From Cognatishimia sp. WU-CL00825 (GTDB lineage Bacteria > Pseudomonadota > Alphaproteobacteria > Rhodobacterales > Rhodobacteraceae), in assembly GCF_040364665.1 (NCBI RefSeq), contig NZ_BAABWX010000005.1, forward strand, positions 124,001 through 188,000: DNA of 64,000 nt, read 5' to 3'. The translations under genes and the position numbers were made by a program. Under the pieces are notes generated by a model. It ran no database searches. It had not been told where the DNA came from and worked only from the letters and a program-made list of their open reading frames with translations. Positions 9,075 to 18,144 of this stretch are shown one piece after another. Within the stretch, counting starts at the first letter, position 1. Every line of letters starts with the position of its first letter.

Positions 9075-9872
9075 TTGGACTACGATACACTTATCCCTGT
9101 GATGCGCAGCCTTGCGATTGAAGCAGGCGCGAAAATCATGGAAATCTATAATTCCGACGATTTTGACGTGAAACTTAAATCAGATGACAGCCCGGTAACC
9201 GTTGCTGATGAAGCGGCAGATGCAATCATTTCTGCTGGTTTACGCGCCGCATTTCCCGGTGTGATGCTGGTCACCGAAGAGCAATCAGAAAGCCACAAAG
9301 CCAAGGGTGATACATTTTTGATTGTCGACCCGCTTGATGGCACTAAAGAGTTTATTCACCGTCGTGGCGATTTTACGGTCAACATTGCTTATGTTGAAAA
9401 AGGTGTGCCGCAACGCGGTGTTGTTTATGCGCCTGCCAAAGACCGGATGTTCTTTACATTGGCCAATGGCCAATCTGTCGAAGAAACCGGCGATTTTGCG
9501 GTAGATACTATTGGCGCGACCTCTGACATCAATGTGTCAGATGCCGATAATGCAGGCCTGATGATTGTTGCGTCCAAGTCGCATCGTGATCAGGCAACCG
9601 AAGATTACATCAACAAATACAACGTCAAAGACAGCAAAAGCGCGGGTTCGTCGCTAAAGTTCTGTTTGGTTGCAACCGGTGAGGCGGATATATATCCGCG
9701 CGTTGGTCGCACAATGGAATGGGACACAGCAGCAGGTCATGCGGTTTTGTTGGGAGCCGGTGGCGACGTGGTACGGTTTGATGACCACACACCGTTGACC
9801 TATGGCAAAGAGGATTTCGCGAACCCGTTCTTTATCGCTTACGCCCCAAGCGTCGAGCTGAAAAAAGCATAA
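9075..9872 (+). CDS. cysQ: 3'(2'),5'-bisphosphate nucleotidase CysQ
   Basis: CysQ hydrolyses 3'-phosphoadenosine 5'-phosphate (PAP) to AMP and phosphate, removing the by-product of PAPS reduction and of sulfotransferases. The inositol-monophosphatase fold is clear: metal-binding EE at 68-69, VDPLDGTKEF at about 84-93, and the C-terminal WDTAAGHAVLLGAGG. I take the TTG at 9075 as start because AGGAG (9064-9068) lies six bases before it and the protein then has 265 residues, the usual length; an in-frame ATG at 9054 has no ribosome-binding site. It is next to a polysaccharide permease and about 7 kb from a sulfotransferase, which suggests a link with glycan sulfation. Confidence 0.95.
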   Translation: MDYDTLIPVMRSLAIEAGAKIMEIYNSDDFDVKLKSDDSPVTVADEAADAIISAGLRAAFPGVMLVTEEQSESHKAKGDTFLIVDPLDGTKEFIHRRGDFTVNIAYVEKGVPQRGVVYAPAKDRMFFTLANGQSVEETGDFAVDTIGATSDINVSDADNAGLMIVASKSHRDQATEDYINKYNVKDSKSAGSSLKFCLVATGEADIYPRVGRTMEWDTAAGHAVLLGAGGDVVRFDDHTPLTYGKEDFANPFFIAYAPSVELKKA

Positions 9873-9895
9873 GCGGAGTTTCTGAAAATTGTATA

Positions 9896-9922
9896 AAGCG
9901 GGCCATTAGGGCCTGCTTTTTT
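9896..9922 (+). terminator. Terminator between cysQ and the dehydratase gene
   Basis: A 9-bp stem with one G-T pair (9896-9904 with 9910-9918, loop ATTAG) is followed by T4. It ends cysQ and lies at the 3' end of the convergent gene, where it may act less strongly. Confidence 0.75.
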
Positions 9923-11852
9923 ATTGGTTTACCAAGTTGGCGCTGTCTTGGTTTTCAAAGTTTGCTTCGACCCATTTGTGTATGACTTGCAGCGCCTGTT
10001 CCTCGTTGCGCAACTCAATAGCCTTGCGCAGTTCTTGCAAAATATTTGCAACTTCGATTTCCGACGGGTGAAATTCTTGCGCACGTAAAATTTTGGGGTG
10101 AGGCGTAGTCAGCATATCTTTGCCGATCAGCAGCTCTTCGTGCATTTTTTCACCAGGGCGCATGCCAATGAATTCAATTTCGATGTCGCCGTCTGGTGTT
10201 GCTTCGTCGCGTACTTTAAACCCTGCGCCTTCGATCATTTGCCGGGCCACATCATAGATCAGCACAGGTTTGCCCATGTCCAAAACAAAGACATCGCCAC
10301 CACGCGAATAGGCACCGGCCAATAGTACCAACCGCACCGCTTCCGGTATCGTCATGAAATAGCGCGTGACATCAGAGTGGGTCACAGTCAAAGGACCGCC
10401 GCGGCGAATCTGTTTTTCAAACAGCGGGATGACCGAGCCAGAAGACCCGAGAACATTGCCAAATCGGACCATTGCAAACCGGGTTGTGGTGCTGCGCGTG
10501 GCAAGGTCTTGGATGACCATTTCTGCAAGCCGCTTTGAGGCCCCCATGAAAGATGTTGGGCGGACGGCTTTGTCAGAGGAAATCAGAATAAACCGTTCGA
10601 CGCCAGCGACGCGTGCGGCCTCGGCAACGATCTTGGTCCCAAGCACATTGTTTTGCAGACCCTGAAGGCAGTTTTGCTCGACCAATGGCACGTGTTTATA
10701 GGCCGCAGCATGCAGCACCACATCGATATCATAGGTTTCCAGGGTTTCTTTCACTAATGGCACGTCGGTGACCGACCCTAGTATTGCGATCACAGGCACG
10801 CCGTTTGCCAAGTCTTCCAGTTCCGCTTGGATCTGATATAGCGCCAACTCGCTGTGATCGATCAGCACGAGGCAACTTGGCGGGCAGGTGAGGATTTGGC
10901 GGCACAGCTCAGAGCCAATCGACCCGCCTGCGCCCGTGACAAGGATACGTCGACCCTTATAGGCTTGGGCTTGCTGGGGCATGTCAGCTTCAAATTTGTC
11001 ACGTCCAAGTAGCGAAGACAGTTTGACCGGGCGCAGGTCTGGCGCAATGTTTTTGCCTTTTACAACCATTTCAGCAAAGGAGGGCACAGCAAGTACTTCG
11101 CATTCCAGGTTTTTCAGCCTGCGACGTATCCGGTTGAGCTTGAATTGGGTTGCAGAAGGCATGGCAACCACCACACGATCGATCTTTTCACGGCGTACCA
11201 AAGTTTCAATGCTGTTGGGAGCATAAACACGAAGTCCGCTTATCGTGAGTTTGCGCAGGGCTGTATTGTCATCAATAAATGCAAATGCAATGAATTCATC
11301 ATCGGTCATCAAAGCGGCTGCCAACTGTTGTCCAGTCTGGCCTGCGCCGTAGATCAATACCTTTTTACGTGTCCGAACAGAGCTGTACGCCTGCATCACC
11401 ATTTCGCGCAGAACAATACGTGCGCCCACACAAAAAGCAAAAAATGTCAGCGCATAGACAACCAGTGTAGCGACGGGCAAATCGCGTGAAAACCCAGGAA
11501 GCATGTTGCAAATCAAACCACAGATGCCGACAACTGAAGCAACCGTGGCTGTTTCTGAAACACCTTGAAGTGCATAGGAATTCAATTTGACGCGGTGAAG
11601 GCCAAAAAACCTAATAATTGCTGCACCAAATGGCAGGATTAGCACAAGATAAACGCTGTTTTGCAGCAGAATTTGTGCAGAAAATGGCGGCGAAAGCGTC
11701 AACAACTGCGCGACCCAGAAGGCCAGAATCATCATTAATAGGTCGACAACAAACAGTAGCGCGCCCTTTTGAGAGCGGTTTAAAGTTGTGCACAGTCGGT
11801 AAATAAAATGATTACTTTCAGCGCCTTTGAGGATGGGAAGTGAATTTTTCAT
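9921..11852 (-). CDS. Membrane nucleotide-sugar 4,6-dehydratase (PglF/WbpM/CapD family)
   Basis: A 643-residue protein with four N-terminal membrane segments (about residues 25-140), a first Rossmann-type domain (GAGQTGQQLAAAL) and a C-terminal extended SDR domain with GAGGSIGSELCRQI and SSDKAVRPTSFMGASKRLAE. In this family the usual catalytic Tyr is replaced by Met (MGASK), as seen here. Known members dehydrate UDP-GlcNAc to the 4-keto-6-deoxy sugar, the first step to bacillosamine- or QuiNAc/FucNAc-type sugars. ATG at 11852 is used; a TTG at 11891 is possible. It lies downstream of an initiating sugar transferase on the same strand, so the two may supply and attach the first sugar of a surface glycan. 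The exact substrate cannot be read from sequence. Confidence 0.9.
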   Translation of the reverse strand: MKNSLPILKGAESNHFIYRLCTTLNRSQKGALLFVVDLLMMILAFWVAQLLTLSPPFSAQILLQNSVYLVLILPFGAAIIRFFGLHRVKLNSYALQGVSETATVASVVGICGLICNMLPGFSRDLPVATLVVYALTFFAFCVGARIVLREMVMQAYSSVRTRKKVLIYGAGQTGQQLAAALMTDDEFIAFAFIDDNTALRKLTISGLRVYAPNSIETLVRREKIDRVVVAMPSATQFKLNRIRRRLKNLECEVLAVPSFAEMVVKGKNIAPDLRPVKLSSLLGRDKFEADMPQQAQAYKGRRILVTGAGGSIGSELCRQILTCPPSCLVLIDHSELALYQIQAELEDLANGVPVIAILGSVTDVPLVKETLETYDIDVVLHAAAYKHVPLVEQNCLQGLQNNVLGTKIVAEAARVAGVERFILISSDKAVRPTSFMGASKRLAEMVIQDLATRSTTTRFAMVRFGNVLGSSGSVIPLFEKQIRRGGPLTVTHSDVTRYFMTIPEAVRLVLLAGAYSRGGDVFVLDMGKPVLIYDVARQMIEGAGFKVRDEATPDGDIEIEFIGMRPGEKMHEELLIGKDMLTTPHPKILRAQEFHPSEIEVANILQELRKAIELRNEEQALQVIHKWVEANFENQDSANLVNQ

Positions 11853-12005
11853 ATGTAAATTTCGATGGTAAATTGAAGCCCGTTCGGCCAATGCAAGCTA
11901 GTATAATCACGCCTACAAAGCAACCAGTGCTAAACCTATGCGTGTGTCATTTCTATCTAAAATTTCATCTAATTGCTGAATAAACCGGCGAATGTCTGCC
12001 TGTAG

Positions 12006-12635
12006 TCAATGTTTTGGGCGCTTTGGTGCCGCACGCAAGCGTTTGTTCAAAGTTGCAAAAATTATATACAGATCTAGCATCACTGATTGATGTTGCCGAT
12101 AAATCAAATCGATGTGGGCCTTGCGCGGAACGCAGCGGTTCAAATAGATCGCATCATTTTCGGCACCTGTTGAGCTGCCTTGCAGCAACCGTGTTTCTTC
12201 TTTGTTGTAAACAATTGTTGCTAACCCCGTCACTCCGGGGCGACATTTGAGGACTTCTTTGTACAGGTCAGGTCGCAATTCCACATAGCGACGCAGCGGC
12301 GGTCGTGGACCAACGTAAGTCATGTCCCCACGGAAAATGTTCCAAAGCTGGGGCAATTCATCAATGCGATATTTGCGGAGCTTTTGGCCCAACGGGGTGA
12401 TGCGTGCCGCTTTGTGACCACCACTCGCGCCAGTATCAGATTGGTCAGCGGTCATGGTTCTGAATTTCCATAGGGCAAAACCTTGATCCGCAGTTTTCAT
12501 CCGTTCTGAAACGTAAAAAATCGGCCTGCCCTGCAGGATCAAAACTGCGATGGCTGTAACGATCATCACCGGCAGCAAAAATGGCAACATCAGCAGCACA
12601 AGGGTCAGGTCGAAAATTCGTTTTGAAAGGGTCAT
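12006..12635 (-). CDS. Initiating sugar-1-phosphate transferase (bacterial sugar transferase family)
   Basis: A 209-residue enzyme with one N-terminal hydrophobic segment (residues about 10-35) and the diagnostic motifs of polyprenyl-phosphate sugar-1-P transferases: LWKFRTMTAD, DELPQLWN, GPRPPLRRY and CRPGVTGLATI. It is the short form, lacking the multi-span N-terminal domain of WbaP/WcaJ. It would place the first sugar phosphate on undecaprenyl phosphate at the inner membrane. The gene is upstream of the 4,6-dehydratase (153-base gap), which could make its donor, like PglC with PglF. It is divergent from the glycosyltransferase operon. Confidence 0.92.
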   Translation of the reverse strand: MTLSKRIFDLTLVLLMLPFLLPVMIVTAIAVLILQGRPIFYVSERMKTADQGFALWKFRTMTADQSDTGASGGHKAARITPLGQKLRKYRIDELPQLWNIFRGDMTYVGPRPPLRRYVELRPDLYKEVLKCRPGVTGLATIVYNKEETRLLQGSSTGAENDAIYLNRCVPRKAHIDLIYRQHQSVMLDLYIIFATLNKRLRAAPKRPKH

Positions 12636-12794
12636 GGATCTTCAAATTTGGCAATGGATCGAACTGCTATGCCACGTCAGCGCGCATGTCTCAATAGAGG
12701 CCGAGGGCGCTTGTCAGATTCCGCGTCAAAGCACCGTTGGCCAAAGCCGCGCTTACATGGCATGAAAGGTATGCTGCACCAAGGAGCTGTGTTC

Positions 12795-13811
12795 ATGTCG
12801 CCGTCTTCATTGCTGACCGCTTATCGGATGCGCCTAAAGCGTCGTCGCCTTTTGTGGCGCTCGTTTCGGGCGCGTCGTCAGTTGCAGACGGTTTCGGACC
12901 GGACAGGAGTCGTCCAGGGCGACATGGTTCTGGCGGTTTGCGTATTGCGCAACGAGATTTCCCGTCTGCCATATTTTCTCGAACACTATCGGGCGCTGGG
13001 CGTGGGGCATTTTCTTTGTGTTGATAACAACAGCGATGATGGCACCACTGACTATCTTGCTGCGCAGGCAGATGTTTCACTTTGGTCGACTTCGGCGAGC
13101 TATCGCGCGGCCCGTTTTGGGCTTGATTGGCTTACCTATTTGCAGATGAAATATGCTGTGGGCCATTGGTGCCTGATGGCTGATGTAGACGAGCTTCTTG
13201 TCTACAAAGACTATGAGACGCGCGGACTTACAGAACTGACCGCTTGGCTAGACAAGCAAGGCATAGCTGCCTTTGGCGCGCTGATGCTTGATCTGTTTCC
13301 AAGGCAGTCCCTTAGTAAACAACCCTATGAACCGGGGCAAAACCCGATTGAAATTTTGAACTGGTTTGATCCAGGGCCCTATCGGGCAACGCGCCAAATG
13401 CCGCTGCAAAACTTGTGGGTTCAGGGGGGAACCCGTGAAAGGCTGTTTTTCCAAGATACGCCACAGCGATCACCCACATTGAACAAGCTGCCGTTGGTGA
13501 AGTGGCGGCGTGGCTATGCATATGTGAATTCCTGCCATTCTATGCTGCCACCGGTGATGAACCATTGCTATAATGGCCCAAGGGGGCAGCAGCCTTCAGG
13601 CGTATTGTTGCATACGAAATTTCTGCCGGAAATTGTTTCCAAATCAGAAACGGAAAAGCAACGAGCACAACACTTTCACACACCGAAAAACTTTGATGAT
13701 TATTATGACCACCTCGTTGCTGATCCCGTTTTATGGCACGAAGGGGCCGTGCAATACCAAGGTCCAGCACAACTGGAAAAATTGGGTTTAATGCACGGCG
13801 GAGGTTGGTGA
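12795..13811 (+). CDS. Family-2-like glycosyltransferase, copy 1
   Basis: A 338-residue predicted cytoplasmic glycosyltransferase of the Glyco_tranf_2_4 type: RNEISRLPYFLEHYRALGV and FLCVDNNSDDGT form the nucleotide-sugar fold and ADVDELLV gives the acidic metal motif. The start at 12795 is supported by AAGGAG at 12781-12786 and by collinearity with its paralogue (SLLTAYRMRLKRRR against SLLDSYRMRLSRKR). An earlier in-frame start would add a low-quality basic leader. It is first of four co-directional genes ending in a sulfotransferase. Donor and acceptor sugars are unknown. Confidence 0.87.
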   Translation: MSPSSLLTAYRMRLKRRRLLWRSFRARRQLQTVSDRTGVVQGDMVLAVCVLRNEISRLPYFLEHYRALGVGHFLCVDNNSDDGTTDYLAAQADVSLWSTSASYRAARFGLDWLTYLQMKYAVGHWCLMADVDELLVYKDYETRGLTELTAWLDKQGIAAFGALMLDLFPRQSLSKQPYEPGQNPIEILNWFDPGPYRATRQMPLQNLWVQGGTRERLFFQDTPQRSPTLNKLPLVKWRRGYAYVNSCHSMLPPVMNHCYNGPRGQQPSGVLLHTKFLPEIVSKSETEKQRAQHFHTPKNFDDYYDHLVADPVLWHEGAVQYQGPAQLEKLGLMHGGGW

Positions 13812-13996
13812 CCTACACGCTGAAGTTGAAAGTCCGGCTAAAGTTTTAAGTAAAATTAAAGCGCAGCGTAACGCGATCTAAATTCATTGATTTCATGAAG
13901 AATTTTGTGACATATTGCCAAGAAACGAGCAAAACAAATGGGTCATCAGATCCGCAACATCGCAGCGCTTCGGCATCAACTTCGTGAGGAACAGTC

Positions 13997-15007
13997 GTGA
14001 GCCTTTTGGACTCATATCGGATGCGTCTGAGCCGCAAGCGTCGCATTGTTCGTTCGGTCCGCAAAGCAAGGCAGCTGCGGTGCAAGCAAGACAACACAGG
14101 ACGCATTCAAAATGATGACGTCCTTTTGGTCTCGACCATTCGGAACGAAGCCATCCGCATGCCGTATTTCTTGCAGTATTACCGAGATATGGGCGTCAAT
14201 CATTTCCTATTCGTGGACAATGACAGCACCGATGGCTTGATGGATCTTGTTGGCGATATGCCCGATGTATCAGTGTGGTTCACAAAAAGTAGCTATAAAT
14301 CTGCGAATTATGGTGTGGACTGGATGAACTGGATCAAACGCAAATACGCGCATGGTCATTGGACTCTGGTGGTCGACCCGGATGAGTTTTTTGTTTACCC
14401 GTTTTGTGACAGCCGCCCCATTCGTGCATTGACCGATTGGCTGGATAATTCTTCGCTGCGCAGCTTTTCAGCCATGTTGCTGGATATGTATCCCAAAGGC
14501 AGGCTTGATGAATTCCCCTATGCCCCCGGGCAGAACCCGATGGAAATCGCGGCTTGGTTTGATGCCGGCAACTACACTATCTCTAAGAACCCGCAGTATG
14601 GAAACCTTTGGATCCAAGGGGGACCAAGGGCGCGTGCGTTCTTTGCAGACGCACCCAAAAAAGCACCGGCTTTGAATAAAATCCCGCTCGTGAAATGGGA
14701 TCGCGACTATACCTATGTCAGCTCGACCCATAATTTGCTGCCGCGTGGTTTGAACCTGACATACGAAAAATGGGGGGGCGAAAAGGCCAGCGGCATTCTT
14801 TTGCACGCCAAGTTTCTGGATACTTTTGCCGCAAAAGCCGCAGAAGAGCTTTCGCGCAAACAGCATTATGCAAACAGTGTTGAATATACGACCTATGCAG
14901 CTCAGCTAAAAGACAACCCAGACCTTTGGTGCAAATGGTCGGAAAAATATATCAACTGGCGCCAGTTAGAGATTTTGGGCCTGATGTCCAAAGGAAACTG
15001 GGCATGA
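13997..15007 (+). CDS. Family-2-like glycosyltransferase, copy 2
   Basis: A 336-residue paralogue of the preceding gene, collinear over its whole length: FLVDND-type core (FLFVDNDSTDG), acidic motif VDPDEFFV, GQNPMEIAAWFDAGNY, NLWIQGG, LNKIPLVKW and GILLHAKFL all have counterparts. Start GTG at 13997 with GAGGAA about eight bases upstream. The 185-base gap to copy 1 contains no gene. Its stop overlaps the start of the next gene (ATGA at 15004-15007), so it is coupled to the branching-type transferase. The pair arose by tandem duplication and probably adds different or successive sugars. Confidence 0.87.
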   Translation: MSLLDSYRMRLSRKRRIVRSVRKARQLRCKQDNTGRIQNDDVLLVSTIRNEAIRMPYFLQYYRDMGVNHFLFVDNDSTDGLMDLVGDMPDVSVWFTKSSYKSANYGVDWMNWIKRKYAHGHWTLVVDPDEFFVYPFCDSRPIRALTDWLDNSSLRSFSAMLLDMYPKGRLDEFPYAPGQNPMEIAAWFDAGNYTISKNPQYGNLWIQGGPRARAFFADAPKKAPALNKIPLVKWDRDYTYVSSTHNLLPRGLNLTYEKWGGEKASGILLHAKFLDTFAAKAAEELSRKQHYANSVEYTTYAAQLKDNPDLWCKWSEKYINWRQLEILGLMSKGNWA

Positions 15008-16701
15008 CATTAGGCGTTCTCATGTTGGTGCACACGGATCTGCAACGGGCAGAGCAGGTGGCGCGCCATTGGATTGCCGCAGGTTGCCCAGTTGTGATCC
15101 ATGTGGACGCGGCGGTTGATCGTCAGACGTTCAAAGCATTCAAAGCCAACCTGAGCGACGCGACATTGGTCCGGTTTTGCAAACGTCACAAGTGTGAGTG
15201 GGGTATGTGGGGCTTGGTGGCAGCGTCGCAGTCGGCTGCAGAGCTGATGCTGGCGTCGTTTGAACAGGTGCGGCACGTGTTTCTGGCCTCTGGTTCTTGT
15301 TTGCCTCTGCGGCCCGTTTCAGAACTGACCTCATATCTTGATGCAAGGCCCAGAACGGATTTCATCGAGTCGGCCACCACCGCTGATGTGCCCTGGACTG
15401 TCGGTGGGCTGGAAGCAGAACGGTTTACACTGCGATTTCCATTCTCTTGGAAAAAGCACCGCTATATCTTTGATAAATATGTTAATTTGCAACGACGTCT
15501 AGGGTTCAAACGCAGCGTACCCAAGGGATTGGTGCCGCATATGGGGTCGCAATGGTGGTGTTTGACGCGGCAAACCTTGTCGGCCATTCTGCAAGATCCA
15601 GACCGTTCAACCTATGATAAATACTTTAGAAAAGTATGGATCCCAGACGAAAGCTATTTTCAGTCTTTGGCGCGGCTATATTCGACCAGTATCGAAAGCC
15701 GCTCGCTGACGCTGTCGAAATTTGATCATCAGGGCAAGCCACATATTTTCTATGATGATCACCTGCAATTGTTACGGCGGTCTGATTGCTTTGTGGCACG
15801 CAAAATCTGGCCACGTGCGGATCGGCTGTATCAGGCCTTTTTAGATCAGGCACAGCGCGAACCGCGTCATGCAGAGCCCAATCCAGCCAAAATTGACCGA
15901 ATTTTTGCAAAAGCTGTCGAGCGGCGCACAATTGGTCGGGCGGGGCTGTATATGCAATCGCGCTTTTTGGACCAATATTGGGAGAACGGCGTGTCGGCTG
16001 CCCCCTATTCGGTATTCCAGGGGTTTGCAGAATTATTTGAGGACTTTGACACCTGGCTGACCGCGGCATCAGGCTGTCAGGTGCATGGGCATCTATTTGC
16101 ACCAGAGCGGGCCGAGTTTGCAGGTGGGCAAAAAATTATCAACGGCGCTTTGTCAGACAGCGCAAAATTACGCGATCATAACCCGCAAGGTTTTTTGACA
16201 AATTTGATCTGGAACACGCGCGGGGGACGCCAGTGCTTTCAGTACGGTCCAAGTGATTTGCAGGCCAACAATTGGTTTTTTGCCAAAGACCCGAATGCGC
16301 AGATTTCTATCATTTCGGGTGCCTGGGCGATCCCGTTGTTTAAATCCAATCGAAATTTTGCAGAGATCCGCAAGCAAGCGGCGAAACTGCAAAAGATAGA
16401 GACTGACTTTTTGGATGTAATGCGCTCGCCTTGGGCCAAGGCCCGTGTTCGTATTTGGACGATGGCCGAATTCATCGAGGCCCCTATGGAGCCTTTGCAA
16501 ACCGTGATTGATGAAATTGGCAAGCAAACACCGCGCCGCTTGTCCGAGGCCCCGCGCATGACGGATTTGACAGGTTTTGGTCAATTTCTACAAAATCTCA
16601 AGAACCAGGGCATGCACCCGTATCTTATGGGGGATTTTTCGGTATCGTCTGGTGAAACAAGCGACGGTAAGCCGCCGCGCAAACCCTATTTGGTACAGTG
16701 A
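15004..16701 (+). CDS. Core-2/I-branching-type glycosyltransferase with extra C-terminal domain
   Basis: The 565-residue protein starts with LGVLMLVHTDLQRAEQVARHW and contains HVDAAVDRQTF, FLASGSCLPLRP and HMGSQWWCLTRQT, the pattern of the Core-2/I-branching beta-1,6-N-acetylglucosaminyltransferase fold (GT14, also related to peptide xylosyltransferases). Residues beyond about 310 form a further domain seen in alphaproteobacterial relatives (DUF5927-like), whose role is not known. ATG at 15004 overlaps the TGA of the previous gene, which fixes the start; the frame is open upstream to 14926 but that lies inside the previous gene. The sulfotransferase starts five bases after its stop. A branching role is only a family inference. 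Confidence 0.86.
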   Translation: MTLGVLMLVHTDLQRAEQVARHWIAAGCPVVIHVDAAVDRQTFKAFKANLSDATLVRFCKRHKCEWGMWGLVAASQSAAELMLASFEQVRHVFLASGSCLPLRPVSELTSYLDARPRTDFIESATTADVPWTVGGLEAERFTLRFPFSWKKHRYIFDKYVNLQRRLGFKRSVPKGLVPHMGSQWWCLTRQTLSAILQDPDRSTYDKYFRKVWIPDESYFQSLARLYSTSIESRSLTLSKFDHQGKPHIFYDDHLQLLRRSDCFVARKIWPRADRLYQAFLDQAQREPRHAEPNPAKIDRIFAKAVERRTIGRAGLYMQSRFLDQYWENGVSAAPYSVFQGFAELFEDFDTWLTAASGCQVHGHLFAPERAEFAGGQKIINGALSDSAKLRDHNPQGFLTNLIWNTRGGRQCFQYGPSDLQANNWFFAKDPNAQISIISGAWAIPLFKSNRNFAEIRKQAAKLQKIETDFLDVMRSPWAKARVRIWTMAEFIEAPMEPLQTVIDEIGKQTPRRLSEAPRMTDLTGFGQFLQNLKNQGMHPYLMGDFSVSSGETSDGKPPRKPYLVQ

Positions 16702-16706
16702 ACTGA

Positions 16707-18134
16707 ATGTCTGACACTTTTGACTATTTTGTTGTTTTCGCCGAAATGCGCACCGGTTCCAATTTTCTGGAGGCCAACATCAATGCGATCGATGGGTTGG
16801 CCTGCCATGGCGAGGCGTTTAACCCGCATTTCATCGGATACCCCAACCACACGACAATATTGGATGTGGACTTGGCTGAGCGCGAAGATGATCCGCAGGC
16901 TTTGGTTGATGCCATCAAGGCAGATTCGACCGCTTTGGGAGGCTTTCGGTTTTTTCATGACCACGACCCGCGTATCTTGGAAAGCTGTTTAAACGATCCT
17001 CGCTGCGGAAAGATCATCCTGACACGCAACCCAATGGACAGCTATGTCAGTTGGAAAATCGCTCAGGCGACAGGACAATGGAAATTGACCGACGTGCGCA
17101 AACGTAAAGACAGCCAGGTGGTATTTGACGCCGAAGAATTCACGGTTCATGTCGCCAAGCTGCAGGCTTTTCAGGTATTCTTGCTGAACACATTGCAGAA
17201 ATCGGGGCAAACCGCGTTTTATGTCGCCTACGAAGACCTGCAGGACGTCGATGTGATGAATGGCTTGGCAAAATATCTTGGGGTTTCTGGGCGTATTGAC
17301 GCGCTGGACAGCAAGCTAAAACGGCAAAACCCAAGCCATATCTCTGATAAAGTCGCCAATTTTGAAGCCATTCCGGCCGCTATTTCGGATCTTGATCAGT
17401 TTAATCTGTCGCGGACGCCAAATTTTGAACCGCGACGGGGCGCGGCGGTGCCTACTTATGTGGCGGCACCTGATACCGGTTTGATGTTCTTGCCGATAGC
17501 GGGTGGGCCGGATCAAGAAATAATATCCTGGCTGGCAAATTTGGATGGCAAAGATCCCGCGGATTTGGTGACAAAGATGAACCAGAAACAACTGCGGCAA
17601 TGGAAACGTGGGCATCAACCACATCGCGCCTTTTGCGTTTTGCGTCACCCGGTTGTTCGAGCTCATCACACGTTCTGTACCAAGATCCTCTCGACCGACG
17701 CTGGCAGCTATAAAAAGATCCGTCGTACGCTGCGCAATCGTTATGGATTACCAATACCAGACACCCTGCCCGATGTGCTGTATGACGCCAACGCGCACCG
17801 CATGGCTTTTGCTGAATATCTGAAGTTTGTACGGGCCAATTTGGTTGGACAAACCGCGATTCGCCAAGACGCTTTTTGGGCTTCGCAGGCTAGCATTGTG
17901 ACCGGGTTCTCTGGATTTGCCCTACCCGATGTCATTTTGCGCGAAGACGAAGCTGAGCAGGGGCTGAAAAATCTGGCCAATCAGGTGGGGCGCGAGGAGG
18001 TGCCGGAATTGACGAAAGGTCTCGACAGCGCTCCGTTTTCGTTAGACGAAATCTATGATGACGCCATCGAAGCGCTGACCCGTGAGGCCTATCAGCGGGA
18101 CTATGTCACATTTGGTTTTGAAAATTGGCGCTGA
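16707..18134 (+). CDS. Two-module sulfotransferase
   Basis: The 475-residue protein appears to hold two sulfotransferase-like modules. Module 1 (about 1-235) has the 5'-phosphosulfate loop RTGSNFLE (15-22) and the 3'-phosphate motif ILTRNPMDSYVSW (104-116), as in NodH/Stf0-type enzymes that use PAPS. Module 2 (about 250-475) has FCVLRHPVVRAHHTF (309-323) and the terminal YQRDYVTFGF typical of the Sulfotransfer_2 family, but its phosphate loop region reads FLPIAGGPDQE and lacks the usual Lys. Module 1 is therefore the likely active unit. It is the last gene of the glycosyltransferase operon, and cysQ upstream could remove PAP. The acceptor is presumably the glycan made by this cluster, not proven. 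Confidence 0.85.
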   Translation: MSDTFDYFVVFAEMRTGSNFLEANINAIDGLACHGEAFNPHFIGYPNHTTILDVDLAEREDDPQALVDAIKADSTALGGFRFFHDHDPRILESCLNDPRCGKIILTRNPMDSYVSWKIAQATGQWKLTDVRKRKDSQVVFDAEEFTVHVAKLQAFQVFLLNTLQKSGQTAFYVAYEDLQDVDVMNGLAKYLGVSGRIDALDSKLKRQNPSHISDKVANFEAIPAAISDLDQFNLSRTPNFEPRRGAAVPTYVAAPDTGLMFLPIAGGPDQEIISWLANLDGKDPADLVTKMNQKQLRQWKRGHQPHRAFCVLRHPVVRAHHTFCTKILSTDAGSYKKIRRTLRNRYGLPIPDTLPDVLYDANAHRMAFAEYLKFVRANLVGQTAIRQDAFWASQASIVTGFSGFALPDVILREDEAEQGLKNLANQVGREEVPELTKGLDSAPFSLDEIYDDAIEALTREAYQRDYVTFGFENWR

Positions 18135-18144
18135 TGTTACGGGA

